A stretch of 9,117 bases of DNA, taken from Burkholderiales bacterium UBA1834 (lineage in GTDB: Bacteria; Pseudomonadota; Gammaproteobacteria; Burkholderiales; Burkholderiaceae_C). Position 1 is the stretch's first letter, and the number at the start of each line of letters is the position of its first letter. The stretch lies in the NCBI GenBank assembly GCA_002339015.1, contig DDJC01000009.1:1-9117 (forward strand). The letters run 5' to 3'. The position numbers and the translations under genes are program-made. Shown here in pieces: positions 1 through 5,963 of this stretch. The notes below the pieces were generated by a model. The model worked only from the letters and a program-made list of their open reading frames with translations, did no database searches and was not told the DNA's origin.

Positions 1-199
1 GCACTGAAAACGAGGAGACCCCAAGGAGAACCAGGCCTTCTTCGACAAATCCTTCCGGCTTGGTGAAACCGATCTGCCCACCCGCCTGCGCATCGATCTG
101 GAGGCGCAGGAGGCGGAGCGCCAGGATGCGCTGGCCCGCATCGAGGTGTCTGCCGCCGCATCTGCGCTGAAACAGGCCGAAGGCCTGCTGCCGCGATGA
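1..199 (+). CDS. TolC/CzcC-family outer-membrane efflux channel, C-terminal fragment, frame disrupted near its left end
   Basis: This is the tail of the outer-membrane channel of the RND metal pump encoded downstream. From position 8 to the TGA at 197-199 the frame reads without a stop. It contains FRLGETDLPTRLRI, then a helix rich in Ala, Glu and Arg, and ends in EGLLPR. This matches the usual C-terminal helices of CzcC-type TolC proteins in Burkholderiales, where a 'LGE.DL' turn is followed by a long helix. The same frame has a TGA at 5-7. Reading frame 1 at the very start gives ALKTRR, a plausible continuation of the upstream helix. One extra base, for example in the CCCC run at 19-22, would join the two frames. 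This could be a true frameshift or a sequence-end error. The gene lies 49 bases upstream of the next start and probably belongs to the same operon. The family call is fairly secure; whether the gene is intact is unknown. Confidence 0.62.
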
Positions 200-213
200 C
201 AGGCGCCCCTGAC

Positions 214-229
214 CATAACCACATAACCA
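214..229 (+). repeat. Tandem duplication of an 8-base unit before the accessory gene
   Basis: CATAACCA occurs twice back to back in the 49-base gap between the channel stop and the next start. It lies about 20 bases upstream of the start and does not overlap the ribosome binding site. No function is evident. Confidence 0.5.
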
Positions 230-248
230 CCTGATTCGAGAGTTGCAC

Positions 249-842
249 ATGATGGCTTTCATTCTCTTGCGGCCCCGCGTGCATGCCAGCGTCTCTGCCA
301 ACGCGTTGGCCATGCTCATCACACTGGCGCTGTGCCTGCCGCCCGCCCACGCTGGCGGCGACCATGACCACGGTGATGCACCTGTCACCTCATCGACTGC
401 ACAAGCCCTGCCCCGCTTCTCCGCTGCGTCCGAAGATTTCGAGCTGGTCGGCGTGCTCGACGGCCTGCAACTGACGCTGTACCTCGACCATGCCGCCACC
501 AACGAGCCAGTGCGTGAAGCGTCCATTGAACTGGATATCGGCGGCCGTGCCGTACAGGCCAGCCCTGCGCCCGAAGGCACCTTCCACGCGACCTTGCCGC
601 AGGCCTTGCCAGAAGGGCGCACGCCCCTCTCTGCCAAGGTGATGGTGGGCAGCACATCGGATCTCCTGGCAGGTGATATCGACATCCACGACGCCGATCA
701 TGGCGACGATGCTGGCGCACATGCTCATCCATGGCGAAGGGCTGCAATCTGGGGCCTGGGAGCTCTGGTGGCCGCCGGCACCTTTGCGCTGTGGGGCCGC
801 CAACATGCCAGGCGTGCCTCGCGCTTTAGGGGGGCGGCATGA
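249..842 (+). CDS. His-rich, membrane-anchored periplasmic accessory protein of the metal efflux operon (197 aa)
   Basis: I recognise this as a conserved-type accessory gene of czc-like operons, but its function is not established to my knowledge. Residues 1-35 form a signal peptide with a hydrophobic stretch at about 18-30 and an AHA cleavage site. The mature protein starts GGDHDHGDAP. Residues about 60-145 look like a small all-beta domain (LVGVLDG, LTLYLD, ASIELDIGG, TFHATLP). A second metal-ligand cluster follows at 143-160, with H147, H151, H158, H160 and several Asp. Next come one membrane span at about 165-183 and a basic tail (RQHARRASRFR). The topology is therefore a periplasmic domain tethered at its C-terminus, with a positive cytoplasmic end. 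I chose ATG 249 because GAGAG (238-242) sits six bases upstream; ATG 252 and TTG 243 are alternatives. The stop overlaps the adaptor start (ATGA). A role in capturing divalent metal for the pump is inferred from the His clusters and the context. Confidence 0.85.
   Translation: MMAFILLRPRVHASVSANALAMLITLALCLPPAHAGGDHDHGDAPVTSSTAQALPRFSAASEDFELVGVLDGLQLTLYLDHAATNEPVREASIELDIGGRAVQASPAPEGTFHATLPQALPEGRTPLSAKVMVGSTSDLLAGDIDIHDADHGDDAGAHAHPWRRAAIWGLGALVAAGTFALWGRQHARRASRFRGAA
828..834 (+). promoter_or_regulatory. Ribosome binding site of the adaptor gene
   Basis: AGGGGGG lies four bases before ATG 839, inside the end of the preceding gene. It supports the 839 start and translational coupling with the overlapping upstream gene. 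Confidence 0.6.
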
Positions 843-1966
843 GCAAACCCCTACAGCACCTCTTCCTGCTCGCAGCGGCTCTGCTCGCGAGCACCGCAGC
901 CCATGCCGGACCCGGCCATGATCATGACCATGACCATGACCATGGCGATGCGCCCCCGGCGGCCAGGGGCAGCAGCCCGCAGCGCCAAGCCGACGGCAGC
1001 GTGTTCCTGCCCAAGCCAGCACAGCGCCAGATCGACGTGCGCACCCAAGTCGCCGCACAGGCCCAGTGGCCGCGCGCCCTGCCCTTGTCGGGCAAAGTCG
1101 TGATGGATCCCAATGCCGGAGGCCGTGTCCAGGCAGCCATCTCCGGCCGCATCCAGGTCCCCACGGGTGGTCTGCCTTCGGTCGGGCAGCAGGTTCGCCA
1201 AGGTCAGGTGCTGGCCCATGTCGTGCCGACCGCAGGCGCCATCGAATTGTCCAATCAGCAAGCGCAACAGGCTGAGCTGCGCGCGGCCAAGGTGCTGGCC
1301 GAGCGCAGGCTGGAGCGCCTGCAGGCCCTGTCGGACACGGTTGCACGCAAGGAGATCGAAGCCGTGTCAACTGAAGTCGCCAGCTTGCGCGAGCGCCTGC
1401 AGGCCGTGAGCGCCGGCCTGTCCCGGCGCGATGCACTGGTGGCACCGGTGGCTGGCGTGATCGCCTCGGCCAATGCCATCGCAGGCCAGGTGGTGCAGCC
1501 TGGCGATCTGGTGTTCGAAGTGGTGGATCCAACCCGCTTGCGCATCGAGGCATTGGCCTATGAGCCTGAGCAGGCCCGGCAGATCGGCTCGGCCAGTCTG
1601 TTCGTGGGCGACACACGCGTGCCTCTGCGCTTCATCGGCGCGTCGCGCAGCCTGCGGGATCAGGCCCTGCCCTTGAGCTTCGCGGGTGACGCGGTGGCCT
1701 TGAGCCATCTGGCGCTCGGGCAGACCGTGCAGGTGGTGGCACAGACCAGCGACATGCAGCCCGGTATCGCCGTGCCGGCCGCGTCGCTGGTCAAGAACCC
1801 ATCGAATCAAGACATCGTATGGATCAAAGCCGCGCCCGAGCGTTTCGAGCCCCGTGTGGTCACCCATGCCCCCATTGACGGCGCACAGGTGCGACTGACC
1901 TCTGGCGTGAAGGCTGGTGAACGGGTCGTGACCCGTGGTGCCAACCTGATCAACCAGATCCGCTGA
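839..1966 (+). CDS. RND efflux periplasmic adaptor (membrane fusion protein), CzcB/CusB type
   Basis: This periplasmic adaptor connects the inner-membrane permease to the outer-membrane channel and may pass metal to the pump. Of its 375 residues, 1-23 form a signal peptide (cleavage after AHA). A GHDHDHDHDHGDAP segment at 26-39 follows and is a likely divalent-metal ligand. The first half of the lipoyl-like domain lies at about 96-130 (VQAAISGRIQVPTGG ... GQQVRQGQVLA). A helical hairpin, rich in Gln, Ala, Arg and Glu, spans about 134-196. The second lipoyl half is at about 198-230 (LVAPVAGVIA ... GQVVQPGDLVFEV). The beta-barrel spans about 231-303 and the membrane-proximal domain about 304-375 (IAVPAASLV, GVKAGERVVTRGANLI). 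Domain order and length are normal for heavy-metal adaptors. It overlaps the upstream gene by four bases and lies 11 bases before the permease gene, so it is part of the same operon. I give no symbol because the metal is uncertain. Confidence 0.95.
   Translation: MSKPLQHLFLLAAALLASTAAHAGPGHDHDHDHDHGDAPPAARGSSPQRQADGSVFLPKPAQRQIDVRTQVAAQAQWPRALPLSGKVVMDPNAGGRVQAAISGRIQVPTGGLPSVGQQVRQGQVLAHVVPTAGAIELSNQQAQQAELRAAKVLAERRLERLQALSDTVARKEIEAVSTEVASLRERLQAVSAGLSRRDALVAPVAGVIASANAIAGQVVQPGDLVFEVVDPTRLRIEALAYEPEQARQIGSASLFVGDTRVPLRFIGASRSLRDQALPLSFAGDAVALSHLALGQTVQVVAQTSDMQPGIAVPAASLVKNPSNQDIVWIKAAPERFEPRVVTHAPIDGAQVRLTSGVKAGERVVTRGANLINQIR
917..946 (+). repeat. Five-copy CATGAC-type hexamer tract encoding the His-Asp run of the adaptor
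   Basis: Five tandem hexamers run through this stretch: CATGAT, then CATGAC three times, then CATGGC. They encode H-D-H-D-H-D-H-D-H-G. Each unit adds two residues, so gain or loss of units by slippage would keep the reading frame and change only the number of His ligands. Confidence 0.85.
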
Positions 1967-1970
1967 GGAG
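1965..1970 (+). promoter_or_regulatory. Ribosome binding site of the permease gene
   Basis: GAGGAG overlaps the adaptor TGA stop and lies seven bases before ATG 1978. It supports that start and coupled translation of adaptor and permease. Confidence 0.6.
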
Positions 1971-1977
1971 CCGCGCG

Positions 1978-4900
1978 ATGTTCAAGTGGCTACTGGCTAC
2001 CTCGCTGGCCAACCGGCTGCTGGTCTTGCTGACCGCAGCCGTGCTGATGGCCTATGGCGCATTCACCCTGTCGCGCACGCCGGTGGATGTCTTTCCTGAC
2101 CTCAACAGGCCCACGGTCACGCTCATGACAGAGGCCGAGGGCATGGCCGCTGAAGAAGTGGAACAGCTCATCACCATCCCGCTGGAGACCACCATGAACG
2201 GCCTGCCAGGCGTGGAGTCGGTGCGGTCCACCTCCAGCTCGGGCCTGTCCTTCATCTACGTGACCTTCAATTGGGACACCGACATCTTCCGCGCTCGGCA
2301 GATGGTGTCCGAGCGGCTGACATCGATGGAGGATGGCCTGCCCACCGGCGTGATTCCCCGCATGGGGCCCATCAGCTCCATCATGGGTGAGATCATGCAG
2401 ATCGCCCTCCCCATCGACACGGCCAAGGCATCGCCCATGGCGGTGCGCGAGTACGCTGACTGGGTGCTGCGGCCTCGCCTGATGGCGATCCCCGGCGTGG
2501 CCCAGGTGATCCCGATCGGAGGGGAAGTGCGGCAGTTCCAGGTGCAGCCCGACACGGCCCGCATGGCCGCGATGGGCATCACGCTGGAGCAGATCGAATC
2601 GGCCTTGCGCGGCTTCTCGTCCAACAGCTCGGGTGGGTTCCTGGCACTCAATGGCCGTGAGTACCTGATCCGTCACCTGGGCCGAACCTCCCGGCTGGAC
2701 CACTTGCAGAACCTGGCGCTGACAGCGCGTGATGGGCAGCCCGTGCTGCTGCGCCAGGTGGCCAACGTGGCCTTCGCCCCAGCCATCAAGCGCGGCGACG
2801 CGGGTTTCGGCGGCAAACCCGCCGTGATTCTGGGCATCCAGAAGCAGCCCACGGCAGACACCATCGGCCTCACGCGCACCATCGAAGCAGCGCTGGGTGA
2901 TCTGCAGAAGGCCTTGCCCGCGGGCATGGAAGCGCCACGCGTCACCTTCCGCCAGGCCAGCTTCATCGAGGCTTCAGTCACCACGTTGCAGGGCAAGCTC
3001 ATCGGCGCATCGTTGTTCGTCGCGGTGATCCTGTTCGTTTTCCTGGGCACGGTGCGCCCCACGGTGATCGCGCTCACGGCCATCCCGGCGTCCCTCTTCA
3101 TCACGGCACTGGTGTTCAGGTACTTTGGCCTGTCGATCAACACGATGACGCTGGGCGGATTGGCCATCGCCATCGGCGGGCTGGTGGACGATGCCGTGGT
3201 TGACGTGGAAAACATCCTGCGGCGCTTGAAGATGGCGCGCGGCAAGCCCGAAGGGGAGCGCTCGTCCACGCTGGCCGTGGTGATGGCTGCCTCCATGGAG
3301 GTACGTTCGGGCATCCTGTACGCCACCGCCATCATCGTGCTGGTGTTCCTGCCGCTGTTCGCATTGCCGGGTATCGAAGGAAGGCTCTTCGTGCCACTGG
3401 GCATTGCCTTCATCGTGTCGACGCTGGCGTCGCTGCTGGTGTCCGTCACGGTCACGCCGGTGCTGTCGTCTTTCTTGCTGCCGCGCATGACGCTGGAGCA
3501 TGGCGACACCAAGGCACTGGCCTGGCTGAAGGAACGCTACAAGTTCGCCTTGACAGCCACCCTCGCCCACCCGCGCCGGGCGTTGGCCGCCGGCGCTGTG
3601 GCCGCGCTGGCAGCGGCTGCGGCCGTGCCCTTCTTCCCGACCACCTTCCTGCCCCCCTTCCATGAAGGTACGCTATTGGTCGGCCTGCGGTTGAACCCTG
3701 GCGTGACGCTGGCTGAGACCTCGGCCCTGGCCAGTCAGGCCGAGCAGTTGGTACGTCAGGTGCCCGAGGTAACGCACGTGGGCCGGCGCAGTGGACGCGC
3801 CGAACTGGATGAACACGCAGAGGGCGTGCACGTGAGCGAACTTGACGTCGGCCTGAAACCTGCCAGGGAACTGACACGCAGCATGGCGGACATCCAGGCC
3901 GACATCCGGTCTCGCTTGGTGAACCTGCCTGCGGCCATCGCCATTGGCCAGCCCATCTCGCACCGCATTGATCACATGCTCTCGGGTGTGCGCTCGCAGA
4001 TCGCCATCAAGCTGTTCGGCGAAGACCTGGACACTTTGCGTGCACAGGCCGAGGCCTTGCGCGCGAAGTTGTCCACCATTGCGGGCCTGGCGGACCTCGA
4101 AGTGGAAAAACAGGTGCTGGCACCGCAGATCAAGGTGCGCATCGACCACGAGGCTGCTGCGCGTTTCGGCATCCCAGTCCCGCACATCCTGACTGCACTG
4201 CAGAGCTTGGTCGAAGGCGAAAAGATCACGCAGGTGGCCGAGGGCACGCGGCGCTTCGATCTGGTGCTGCGCCTGCCGGAGCAGGCCCGTTCGCTGGATG
4301 GCTTGGGCCGCATCCTGCTGGCATCGCCTTCCGGTTACGTGCCGCTGTCTCGCGTGGCCAGCATCGAGGACAGCGATGGGCCCAACCAGATCAGCCGCGA
4401 TGAGGGCAAACGCCGCATCGTGCTATCGGGCAACGCACAAGGCCGCCCGCTGTCCGACGTGGTGGCCGACATCCGTCAGGTGGTGGCGGACACGCCCCTG
4501 CCTGGTGGCTACTTCGTCACGCTGGGTGGCCAGTTCCAGGCCCAGGAAGACGCCAGCCGGCTGGTCGGCCTGCTGTCCATCGTTTCGTTGGTGCTGATGT
4601 TCGCGGTGCTGTACACCCGCTACCGCTCGGCCCGGTTGGCCGCGCTGATCATGGCCAACATTCCGCTGGCCCTGGTCGGTGCGGTGCTAGGGCTGTGGCT
4701 GTCAGGGCAACCGTTGTCCGTGGCTGCGCTGATCGGATTCATCACCCTGGCCGGCATGTCAGTACGCAACGGCATCCTCAAGGTCAGCCATTACCTGAAT
4801 CTGATGCGGCAAGAAGCTGAAAGCTTCGATCAGGCCATGATCCTGCGCGGCTCGCTGGAGCGTCTCAGCCCGGTGCTGATGACGGCCCTGGTCACGGCCT

Positions 4901-5094
4901 TCGCGCTCGCGCCGCTGCTCTTCGAGGCAGAGCTGCCAGGCACTGAAATCCTCCACCCCGTGGCGGTGGTGATCTTCTCGGGCCTGATCAGCTCCACCTT
5001 GCTGGACACCTTTCTGACACCGGCCATGTTCTGGCTTTTCGGTCGGAGGGATGCCGAGCGGTTGCTGCAGGACATGCAGGGGGAAGCCTTCTGA
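1978..5094 (+). CDS. Heavy-metal efflux RND permease, CzcA/CusA family (1038 aa)
   Basis: This inner-membrane trimeric proton/metal antiporter drives efflux through the adaptor and outer-membrane channel. Its length of 1038 residues is typical and it appears intact. TM1 is at about 11-31, TM2-TM6 at about 341-497, TM7 at about 535-552 and TM8-TM12 at about 863-1020, with two large periplasmic loops between. Family signatures include TPVDVFPDLNRPTV (34-47), EEVEQLITIPLE and the TM4 proton-relay motif. TM4 reads AIGGLVDDAVVDVEN at 398-412, with D404, D405, D409 and E411. Classical CzcA has DFGxxxDGAxxxxEN, so the first Asp is Ala here and two extra Asp are present. From memory of the CusA sequence, its Met573, Met623 and Met672 correspond here to Gly, Val619 (next to H618) and H666, so a Cu(I)/Ag(I) three-Met site is absent. 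A divalent substrate such as Zn, Co, Cd or Ni is inferred. The family call is very secure; the metal is not. Confidence 0.96.
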   Translation: MFKWLLATSLANRLLVLLTAAVLMAYGAFTLSRTPVDVFPDLNRPTVTLMTEAEGMAAEEVEQLITIPLETTMNGLPGVESVRSTSSSGLSFIYVTFNWDTDIFRARQMVSERLTSMEDGLPTGVIPRMGPISSIMGEIMQIALPIDTAKASPMAVREYADWVLRPRLMAIPGVAQVIPIGGEVRQFQVQPDTARMAAMGITLEQIESALRGFSSNSSGGFLALNGREYLIRHLGRTSRLDHLQNLALTARDGQPVLLRQVANVAFAPAIKRGDAGFGGKPAVILGIQKQPTADTIGLTRTIEAALGDLQKALPAGMEAPRVTFRQASFIEASVTTLQGKLIGASLFVAVILFVFLGTVRPTVIALTAIPASLFITALVFRYFGLSINTMTLGGLAIAIGGLVDDAVVDVENILRRLKMARGKPEGERSSTLAVVMAASMEVRSGILYATAIIVLVFLPLFALPGIEGRLFVPLGIAFIVSTLASLLVSVTVTPVLSSFLLPRMTLEHGDTKALAWLKERYKFALTATLAHPRRALAAGAVAALAAAAAVPFFPTTFLPPFHEGTLLVGLRLNPGVTLAETSALASQAEQLVRQVPEVTHVGRRSGRAELDEHAEGVHVSELDVGLKPARELTRSMADIQADIRSRLVNLPAAIAIGQPISHRIDHMLSGVRSQIAIKLFGEDLDTLRAQAEALRAKLSTIAGLADLEVEKQVLAPQIKVRIDHEAAARFGIPVPHILTALQSLVEGEKITQVAEGTRRFDLVLRLPEQARSLDGLGRILLASPSGYVPLSRVASIEDSDGPNQISRDEGKRRIVLSGNAQGRPLSDVVADIRQVVADTPLPGGYFVTLGGQFQAQEDASRLVGLLSIVSLVLMFAVLYTRYRSARLAALIMANIPLALVGAVLGLWLSGQPLSVAALIGFITLAGMSVRNGILKVSHYLNLMRQEAESFDQAMILRGSLERLSPVLMTALVTAFALAPLLFEAELPGTEILHPVAVVIFSGLISSTLLDTFLTPAMFWLFGRRDAERLLQDMQGEAF

Positions 5095-5103
5095 AGAAGG
5101 CAC

Positions 5104-5116
5104 GGCCATGTTGGCC
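5104..5116. other. Short inverted repeat between convergent genes
   Basis: GGCCA-TGT-TGGCC is a perfect 5-bp stem with a 3-base loop in the 48-base gap between the permease stop and the convergent small gene's stop. It is placed where a bidirectional terminator would be useful. It has no T-tract on either side, so an intrinsic terminator is only a weak possibility. Confidence 0.25.
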
Positions 5117-5142
5117 ACATGCCCCCTGCTGGTGCTTACGCG

Positions 5143-5538
5143 TCAGTTGGACGTATTGGGGCTACTGCCGGTCGTGCTGAAAGCCGGCGGAATCAGCATG
5201 CCATCGTTGCTTTCAACGCTCTGGTCACCACGCGCGTCCACACCTGCCAGGGAGTCGGCCGGCGGCACGTTGGTGGCCTCAGCGTCCACTGGCGAAGAGG
5301 CCTGATTCAATGTCTGGCTGGGTTCGATCTGGCTGTTGACCCCGTTGGGGTTGCTGTTCATGCCTTGCGAGGCACTGTACCCATCCGACGAAGGGCTGGG
5401 GGGCATCACGGATGGAGATGTGATCGTTTCCATCCCCTGAGTGGAACCCGGGGTCGGATGGGTCTGGGCATGGACCAGACCGGTAGCACCGAAAACAACG
5501 GAAGCGATGCCGATATGCCAAAGCTTGGTCTTCTTCAT
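5143..5538 (-). CDS. Small secreted low-complexity protein of unknown function (131 aa)
   Basis: I do not recognise this protein. It starts MKKTKLWHIGIASVVFGATG and has a clear Sec signal peptide with likely cleavage after VHA at residue 24. The mature part of about 107 residues is rich in Ser, Pro, Asn, Gln, Thr and Gly, has no Cys, and shows no catalytic-looking motif or membrane span. It is probably disordered and exported to the periplasm or beyond. I preferred ATG 5536-5538 over an upstream in-frame start at 5583 because AAAGGAGA (5545-5552) sits six bases before it and the signal peptide begins there. The gene is convergent with the metal pump, so it is not in that operon. It lies 114 bases after another small gene on the same strand, with its own leader and an inverted repeat in between, so independent transcription is likely. 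The export call is strong; the function is unknown. Confidence 0.78.
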   Translation of the reverse strand: MKKTKLWHIGIASVVFGATGLVHAQTHPTPGSTQGMETITSPSVMPPSPSSDGYSASQGMNSNPNGVNSQIEPSQTLNQASSPVDAEATNVPPADSLAGVDARGDQSVESNDGMLIPPAFSTTGSSPNTSN

Positions 5539-5544
5539 GGTGGT

Positions 5545-5552
5545 TCTCCTTT
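5545..5552 (-). promoter_or_regulatory. Strong ribosome binding site of the secreted small protein gene
   Basis: On the minus strand AAAGGAGA stands six bases before ATG 5538. It is the best Shine-Dalgarno match in the window and decides the start of this gene over the upstream in-frame ATG at 5583. Confidence 0.75.
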
Positions 5553-5553
5553 G

Positions 5554-5584
5554 GTTGAACACCCCTCTCGGGGAGGTGAACAAC
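5554..5584 (-). promoter_or_regulatory. 31-base imperfect inverted repeat in the leader of the secreted protein gene
   Basis: The + strand arms are GTTGAACACC (5554-5563) and GGTGAACAAC (5575-5584). They pair except for two central positions in each arm. In minus-strand RNA this folds into a stem of about ten pairs interrupted by two U-U mismatches, or into an alternative CCCC-GAGA-GGGG tetraloop hairpin (5562-5573). It ends just before the Shine-Dalgarno site. It could be a leader hairpin affecting translation or mRNA stability, or a DNA operator; the sequence alone does not decide. Confidence 0.45.
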
Positions 5585-5652
5585 CCTCGGCAAACCTTGT
5601 GCCTGAGGTCAGCGCATGTCGACGCAAGTGTCGGACATCGCTGTCAGAGGGT

Positions 5653-5904
5653 TCAAACGGAATAGCGCGAGAGCGGATCGCGTGGCGCCGTTGGTGTGGA
5701 TCCAGCAGGGGCCGGGCCTCGCGGTTGGATACCCCGATCAGGCACCATGTAGGGCGGCAGAGGCTTCCTGGAGGGCGGGGCCGTGATGCCGTAGAAGATG
5801 GCAAACACGCACACAAATACCAGTAACCAGGCGGCAAAGCGGACGATGAAGCCTCCCCAATCGGGGCCGGGCGGGGTGCTTCGGGGCGTCGGCGCGTCGT
5901 CCAT
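5653..5904 (-). CDS. Small single-span membrane protein of unknown function (83 aa)
   Basis: I do not recognise this protein. A proline-rich N-terminal segment (residues 1-15) is followed by one hydrophobic span at about 18-41 (FAAWLLVFVCVFAIFYGI). A Pro/Arg-rich tail of about 40 residues follows, with PPSRKPLPPYMVP. The start ATG 5902-5904 is chosen because the protein then begins with a natural short head before the span. No good Shine-Dalgarno site is visible upstream, and the open frame continues to an ATG at 6051 inside the neighbouring gene, which is less likely. It lies 59 bases downstream of the TPR-glycosyltransferase gene on the same strand and could be co-transcribed with it. The clean membrane span in this frame, with none in the competing frames, supports it as a real gene, but it remains hypothetical. 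Confidence 0.55.
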   Translation of the reverse strand: MDDAPTPRSTPPGPDWGGFIVRFAAWLLVFVCVFAIFYGITAPPSRKPLPPYMVPDRGIQPRGPAPAGSTPTAPRDPLSRYSV

Positions 5905-5963
5905 GGGCGCATGGTAGCGACTGAATCTTGCCCATGCCACGAAAAAGACAATGTGCGATGCAT

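Noticed and set aside
390..1616. Long minus-strand open frame (408 codons) opposite the accessory and adaptor genes
   Set aside because: Its product is Arg/Pro/Cys-rich with no domain pattern, while the plus strand encodes signal peptides and a full adaptor. It is a GC-driven shadow.
1978..5094. Naming the permease czcA or cusA
   Set aside because: The TM4 motif and cleft residues match neither reference, so a specific symbol would overstate what is known.
5104..5116. GGCCA/TGGCC hairpin as an intrinsic terminator
   Set aside because: The stem is only 5 bp and no T-run follows on either strand, so it is listed only as an inverted repeat.
5119..5826. Plus-strand open frame of 235 codons after the permease
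   Set aside because: It runs antisense to the signal-peptide protein and the small membrane protein. Its translation is Arg/Gly/His-rich without structure, and it has no ribosome binding site.
5535..5963. Alternative minus-strand frame of 142 codons over the small membrane protein
   Set aside because: Its product is Arg/Pro/Ser-rich with many Cys and no span, whereas the other frame gives a clean membrane segment.
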